Source of the DNA: a virus
IMG/VR virus record: IMGVR_UViG_3300025652_000329
Location: 1-30,535 of that record
Direction: 5' to 3' (one strand)
Length of the DNA stretch: 30,535 nt
Shown one piece after another: positions 26,606-30,535 of the stretch. Below the pieces are notes generated by a model. It saw nothing but the letters and a program-made list of their open reading frames with translations, made no database searches and had not been told where the DNA came from. Position numbers and translations under genes: made by a program. Each line of letters starts with the position of its first letter. Position 1 is the stretch's first letter.

Positions 26606-28996
26606 TTATCTAGGACCAAACTGTGACATATCAATACCTCCTAATACATCGTTGCCTGAAGATTCAAAATCCTTAGGTCCTGTGCTTCCTTTTCTTTGCT
26701 CAATCATTTCTGATTGTTGTGTCGCTTGAATCTTTGTTCTGTTATCCTTACGATCTTCTTTTTCTTTTTCACCTTGAGACCTTTGGCTACTCTCAGCGCC
26801 TTTTAATTGCATGTTGTATTGGAACTCTTGCTCCATCAACTGTCTTTTTATTTGTGCTTCTTGGTTTAGCTTTTCAATATCAAACCTGGATTTTGCTTCT
26901 TCTATAGATATAGCTGTTTGAGCCACTTGTTGTTGTTTTTGCATTTCAAGTTCAGCAGATGCTTGCTGTTGCTGTATGTTAGCTTGAGCCTGGGCTTGCA
27001 TGTTTTCTTGCTGCATTCTTTGATCTCTTTCTATTTTCTTCTTTCTACGTATCTTAAGAAGTTGATTAGCTAGTTTAATATTCTTTATTTCTCTAAGATC
27101 TATAGCGTCTTCTAGCTCTATGTTTTGTTGACCTAATGCTACTTGAATGTTATTTTCTAACATAGCTTTCTCCTCCTCATCAGGTGTTAACTCTATAAAT
27201 ATACCAAAATCATATAGGTGTAAATCAGACATCTCAGTTAAAGTCGCAACATTGTGAGCCCCTATAGCTTGTATGAAAGCATCTTTGGTTGGAGAGTACT
27301 CTATAATATCAGATATTCTAAGTGATAAACACTCTGCGGTTTCAGCTGTTAAATATAATCCAGCTTGTAGTATATGTCTAGTTGCTGTGTTTGAATTTGC
27401 AGCCGCCATTTTCTGAACTCCCACTAATGATTTTGGATCTGGATTAGCAGCGTCTCTAGCCTCGTTTAACCCAGTCACATCCCTAATCATCTGTAGGTAA
27501 TAGTTATAGTTACCTATAAGCGCTTGCATTTTACTACCGCCAGCACCGCTTGTGATCTCTTGTATTGGTATTTTAGCAGCATTCATATCTCCGTCAGAAG
27601 TGTATGACCTACCAATAACACTACCTGTTTGAAAAAACATATTTAAAGCTTCTTGAGGATTATAGTTAGTTCCATTACCCAAATCAATTTCAGCTAAGCC
27701 ATCAGCGTCCAAGTAAACACCATCAGGTGTCATTCTCGACATCACTTGCTGCAACTTTAAATGTGTTAACTGAATCATATCAGCAAAACCAGTAATTCTT
27801 TTTACTAAAGAATCAATACGACCTTCGTACATTCTAGGAGCAACGATAGAATAATTCATTTTAACTTTAGTGAAATCACTTTTAGGACGCATCATGTTTT
27901 TTGCCATCTCCCACTTTAAAAGCTTTTTAGTACCTAACACCAAAGCACCCTCATATAAAGTCTCCATTTTTCTAGACTCTTTACTAAAGTTTTCGTTTTC
28001 TTGTGGTGCAAACGTATCATCTTTTTCAATAGCTTTCTCAGCTCCAGAGGCGCTTTCTTTTAACTTGTAAACCTCATTCATGTAAGTTTTGTAATTAAAA
28101 TAAAGTACATCTATTTTGTTTTTGTCAACCTCACCTTCTCTATACCGCTTGTTATTTCTTTTGCTAATACCACTTGATTTTTGTATCTCTTCTAAATCTT
28201 CAGTAGTAAGGTGTGGAAACTGCTTTATAAGCTCGTTTATTGGAATTGTTTTAATTTCACCAACATAATAAATGTCTTCAAAATATGGCGAGTCTGTATG
28301 AGAGTAAACCAATTTTGCGGGATCAACATAATCAATAGTAACACCCTCAGAAGTATTAAAAGAGGTTTTTACTGCGCCTATACCTAAAACGGTAAGATCA
28401 CGATAAAACCTCTTCTTTGTTAATTCATATTTATTTCCCTCAAACAAAACATTTAAAGCTTGTTCTTCAGCTATCTCTACAGCTTGCTTATAATTAAGTT
28501 GCATGTGTAGGTCTAATTCTTCTTGTGAATCTGGTAGTAACGTTGGGTTACTTTTAAATAGATCCATTCCGAATTCTTCTTTGACAAAAGTCTTTATTTC
28601 TCTCGACCTCATGTCTTCCATTATCGCATCCATGTACTTAGTTCTTTTACTAACTCCAAATGGATCTTGGGAATATGCTTTTATATCATAAGTTCTTTCT
28701 GCTATACCATTAACCACTATATCAACAAACTTAGAAATAATTGGCACTGGTTTCCAGTCTAAATTTAAATAGGACAAATCACCGTTTATAGATAACTCAT
28801 CTTTATACTTTTGTATAGACTGCTCTCCCCTAGCATATAATCTAAGATTGTGAAAATTATTTTTACCGTTAGTATATCTGCTTTGATTATTTGTTTCATC
28901 AAACCACTCCCCTTCTATAGCTTGAGCAACCTTAAGCCCATACTCATAGCTTATCTTCTCTGCATCGCTAACTACTTGACTTGGAAAATTCCTCAT
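26606..28996 (-). CDS. Portal protein
   Basis: A 796-residue protein that should form the dodecameric ring at the head vertex through which DNA is packaged and ejected. The stretch YLNLDWKPVPIISKFVDIVV with NGIAERTYDIKAYSQDPFG (residues 76-115) matches my memory of portals of Crassvirales and related Bacteroidota phages, as does the length of about 800. Helical segments follow (EIAEEQALNVLFEGNKYELT), with a central stem-like region (SLVKRITGFADMIQL) and a Gln-rich coiled coil at about 649-735 (QQENMQAQAQANIQQQQA) that could reach into the capsid as a barrel. The C-terminus is polar (DVLGGIDMSQFGPR). The start sits two bases from the terminase stop (TAATATG), consistent with coupled translation. 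The identification is strong by position and motif. Confidence 0.88.
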   Translation of the reverse strand: MRNFPSQVVSDAEKISYEYGLKVAQAIEGEWFDETNNQSRYTNGKNNFHNLRLYARGEQSIQKYKDELSINGDLSYLNLDWKPVPIISKFVDIVVNGIAERTYDIKAYSQDPFGVSKRTKYMDAIMEDMRSREIKTFVKEEFGMDLFKSNPTLLPDSQEELDLHMQLNYKQAVEIAEEQALNVLFEGNKYELTKKRFYRDLTVLGIGAVKTSFNTSEGVTIDYVDPAKLVYSHTDSPYFEDIYYVGEIKTIPINELIKQFPHLTTEDLEEIQKSSGISKRNNKRYREGEVDKNKIDVLYFNYKTYMNEVYKLKESASGAEKAIEKDDTFAPQENENFSKESRKMETLYEGALVLGTKKLLKWEMAKNMMRPKSDFTKVKMNYSIVAPRMYEGRIDSLVKRITGFADMIQLTHLKLQQVMSRMTPDGVYLDADGLAEIDLGNGTNYNPQEALNMFFQTGSVIGRSYTSDGDMNAAKIPIQEITSGAGGSKMQALIGNYNYYLQMIRDVTGLNEARDAANPDPKSLVGVQKMAAANSNTATRHILQAGLYLTAETAECLSLRISDIIEYSPTKDAFIQAIGAHNVATLTEMSDLHLYDFGIFIELTPDEEEKAMLENNIQVALGQQNIELEDAIDLREIKNIKLANQLLKIRRKKKIERDQRMQQENMQAQAQANIQQQQASAELEMQKQQQVAQTAISIEEAKSRFDIEKLNQEAQIKRQLMEQEFQYNMQLKGAESSQRSQGEKEKEDRKDNRTKIQATQQSEMIEQRKGSTGPKDFESSGNDVLGGIDMSQFGPR

Positions 28997-28997
28997 A

Positions 28998-30535
28998 TTA
29001 TTCTTTAATTATTTTAGACATACCACCTGAATTTGAATACTTAGACATGTGTATATTTAATTTTGGTTTTTCTATCTTCGCATTTGGCGCGTACAGATGT
29101 CTGTTATTAGCCATAATAGCTAAGCCAGAACTTATTGACGCATCGTGCTTTGTTCTTTTGTTTATATCAAATCTACTCCAATCGTTTAGTAGCTCATTGA
29201 AATACAAGTCTCCAAACGTTCCATCTTGCTTCATTCCAACGTGATCTTGTATATACATTTCAATTGCAGCGGCGTGAGCTTGTTTAATATCTTCTGAAGA
29301 GTTAGGTATACCACCTACTTCTTTTTCTGCTACAGATAATTTGTTCCATATCTTATCTGGTCTATTCATACTAAACCCTCTGTATCCTCTACGCCTCAGG
29401 TAGTACAAGAGACGAGGTTTATTGTTCTCCGCGAGTATAGGCATCCCGTAAAATACTAATGCCATTAGAACGTCCTCAAAGAACATCTCAGCTGTTGGCG
29501 GTCTTGATAAGTATTCTAAAAAGAAACTATTAGCTGGGGCGTCTTCCATACTAAACCTAGTTAAACCGTGTAAAGCCCCTTTGGATCCTTGCCCATCTAC
29601 CGTACCTGATATATCGTAACTATCACAACCAAAAGCACCCATGTGTTCATTACCTGGATATTTGATACCGTTTTTAAGTATCACTTTGTTTTGTATTCCA
29701 GAAGGCGGAACCCAACTAACTTTGAATCTTCCTTTTGGATCTGGGTAAAATATTACCTGAGAATCTTTTATTCCATTCACCCATTGAAAATTACCTGTTG
29801 TAACTCCTAGCGTTCTAGATAACTCTTCGTTGTAGTCTATTTGCTCGTATATCTTAACTAAGTTAAATATACTTCCTTTTGCCTCATCTCTAAACGCGTG
29901 CTCTGTAGTTCTTGGGAATTGACGGTAAAATTCATTTAAACCGTCGTGATCATCTTTTAGACCGTCTACTTCGTTCTGCCAGTTATCTATTACACCTACG
30001 TCTATTAATTCACCGTCTGGTGCGAGTCTATCGATATCAGGAGTAGTAAAGACTGGAACTCCATACTCGTCAATAAATCCTTCGTAGTTCCATTCCATTG
30101 GGATAAAAAGAGAGTATAGGCCAGACTTTGTCTGACCATTTCTATTTCGTTTCGTGACATCTGAGGCATTGTATAGTTTTTTAAAATTCTCTCCACCTTT
30201 ATCTAAAGCGTTTGAAGTTGAGCCCATCATACATTTACCAATAATTCTACTACCTAATCGTAAACATGTTTTTGTAACTCTCCAGTTATTTAAAATATTA
30301 TCGGGTCTTTCCCATTTACCTGACTCATCGTGTACTAACAGGTTTAGTTTTTCACCATCATAACTATTATCTCCAGTGTTTTTCCAGTCAATCGTCGTGT
30401 CTAATCCCTGTATGTCTTCCAGCTTTTCATTAGCTGTAATCTTTTTTCTTGTAAACTTACTAGCAGGTACACGATAAGCAAGTTCGGATTTAGGGCGATC
30501 CATACCATCTTGTACAGGTTTAAAAAAGAAAGGGT
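28998..30535 (-). CDS. terL: Terminase large subunit (N-terminal part beyond right edge)
   Basis: The DNA-packaging motor, cut at the right edge. The frame continues past the Met at 30503 with no stop (FFFKPVQDG before MDRPKSEL), so that Met is internal and the true start is outside. Visible elements: the Walker B-like LLVHDESGKW (30308-30345), the coupling-motif-like GSTSN with DKGGENF about 60 residues later, a nuclease-domain first acidic motif GAFGCDSYDISGT (29610-29640), and a late KHDASISSGLAIMANN (29105-29155) with the final conserved Asp. These are ATPase and RNase H-like nuclease features. The Walker A motif lies in the missing part. It is the first gene of the packaging block, followed directly by the portal. 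Confidence 0.9.
   Translation of the reverse strand, partial: PFFFKPVQDGMDRPKSELAYRVPASKFTRKKITANEKLEDIQGLDTTIDWKNTGDNSYDGEKLNLLVHDESGKWERPDNILNNWRVTKTCLRLGSRIIGKCMMGSTSNALDKGGENFKKLYNASDVTKRNRNGQTKSGLYSLFIPMEWNYEGFIDEYGVPVFTTPDIDRLAPDGELIDVGVIDNWQNEVDGLKDDHDGLNEFYRQFPRTTEHAFRDEAKGSIFNLVKIYEQIDYNEELSRTLGVTTGNFQWVNGIKDSQVIFYPDPKGRFKVSWVPPSGIQNKVILKNGIKYPGNEHMGAFGCDSYDISGTVDGQGSKGALHGLTRFSMEDAPANSFFLEYLSRPPTAEMFFEDVLMALVFYGMPILAENNKPRLLYYLRRRGYRGFSMNRPDKIWNKLSVAEKEVGGIPNSSEDIKQAHAAAIEMYIQDHVGMKQDGTFGDLYFNELLNDWSRFDINKRTKHDASISSGLAIMANNRHLYAPNAKIEKPKLNIHMSKYSNSGGMSKIIKE

Noticed and set aside
28998-30503. Terminase gene with a complete start at the Met at 30503
   Set aside because: The frame stays open to the window edge and the Walker A part is missing, so this Met is internal.
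1-30535. tRNA genes, insertion sequences, integrase and attachment sites
   Set aside because: Almost every base is inside a minus-strand gene and the gaps are under about 75 bases. I saw no cloverleaf, transposase or integrase motif, though small elements cannot be fully excluded by eye.

Overview
The window is a tightly packed part of a tailed-phage genome, or of a prophage or virome contig. Every convincing gene lies on the minus strand, so transcription runs from right to left. It covers the head-packaging and virion-structure module. In transcription order this is: terminase large subunit (5' end beyond the right edge), portal, an acidic scaffold-like protein, major capsid protein, a conserved 291-residue protein, a 55-residue Cys-motif protein, two probable connector (ring) proteins, a 2185-residue tail stabilization/muzzle protein, a 417-residue companion, a 128-residue small tail protein, a 624-residue Ser-rich fibre-like protein, a 285-residue protein ending in an S74-type chaperone domain, a 283-residue protein, a 2648-residue giant multidomain protein, and a secreted protein cut off at the left edge. 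No stretch without a gene exceeds about 75 bases. I saw no insertion sequence, CRISPR array, tRNA-like cloverleaf or integrase.

The host is probably a marine Bacteroidota bacterium, most likely a flavobacterium. The DNA is AT-rich. None of the start codons has a Shine-Dalgarno sequence; they follow A/T-rich leaders, as is usual in that phylum. Two structural proteins carry modules typical of Bacteroidota surface proteins: GCTDP-type Cys repeats, and stretches resembling gliding-adhesin (SprB-type) repeats. The leftmost protein has a signal peptide ending in IAQ, common in flavobacteria. The portal, terminase and stabilization proteins resemble those of podovirus-like Bacteroidota phages related to Crassvirales. 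That resemblance is from memory of the families, not from a search.

The genes make a coherent assembly line. Terminase, portal, scaffold-like protein and capsid protein build and fill the head. A strong intrinsic terminator follows the capsid gene, and a second UUCG-capped hairpin follows the 291-residue gene. The two ring proteins and the split muzzle build a short tail, the fibre-like and S74 proteins decorate or mature it, and the 283- and 2648-residue proteins are probably carried inside the particle and ejected.

Three things stand out. The giant protein combines a zincin-like HExxH motif, a PD-(D/E)XK-nuclease-like motif, a HAD phosphatase-like domain and two C-terminal zinc knuckles on a Lys/Asn-rich tail. 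The muzzle appears split into two genes, with host-surface-like modules on both pieces. A connector protein carries a very His-rich loop. All functional assignments come from reading the sequence and from family knowledge.
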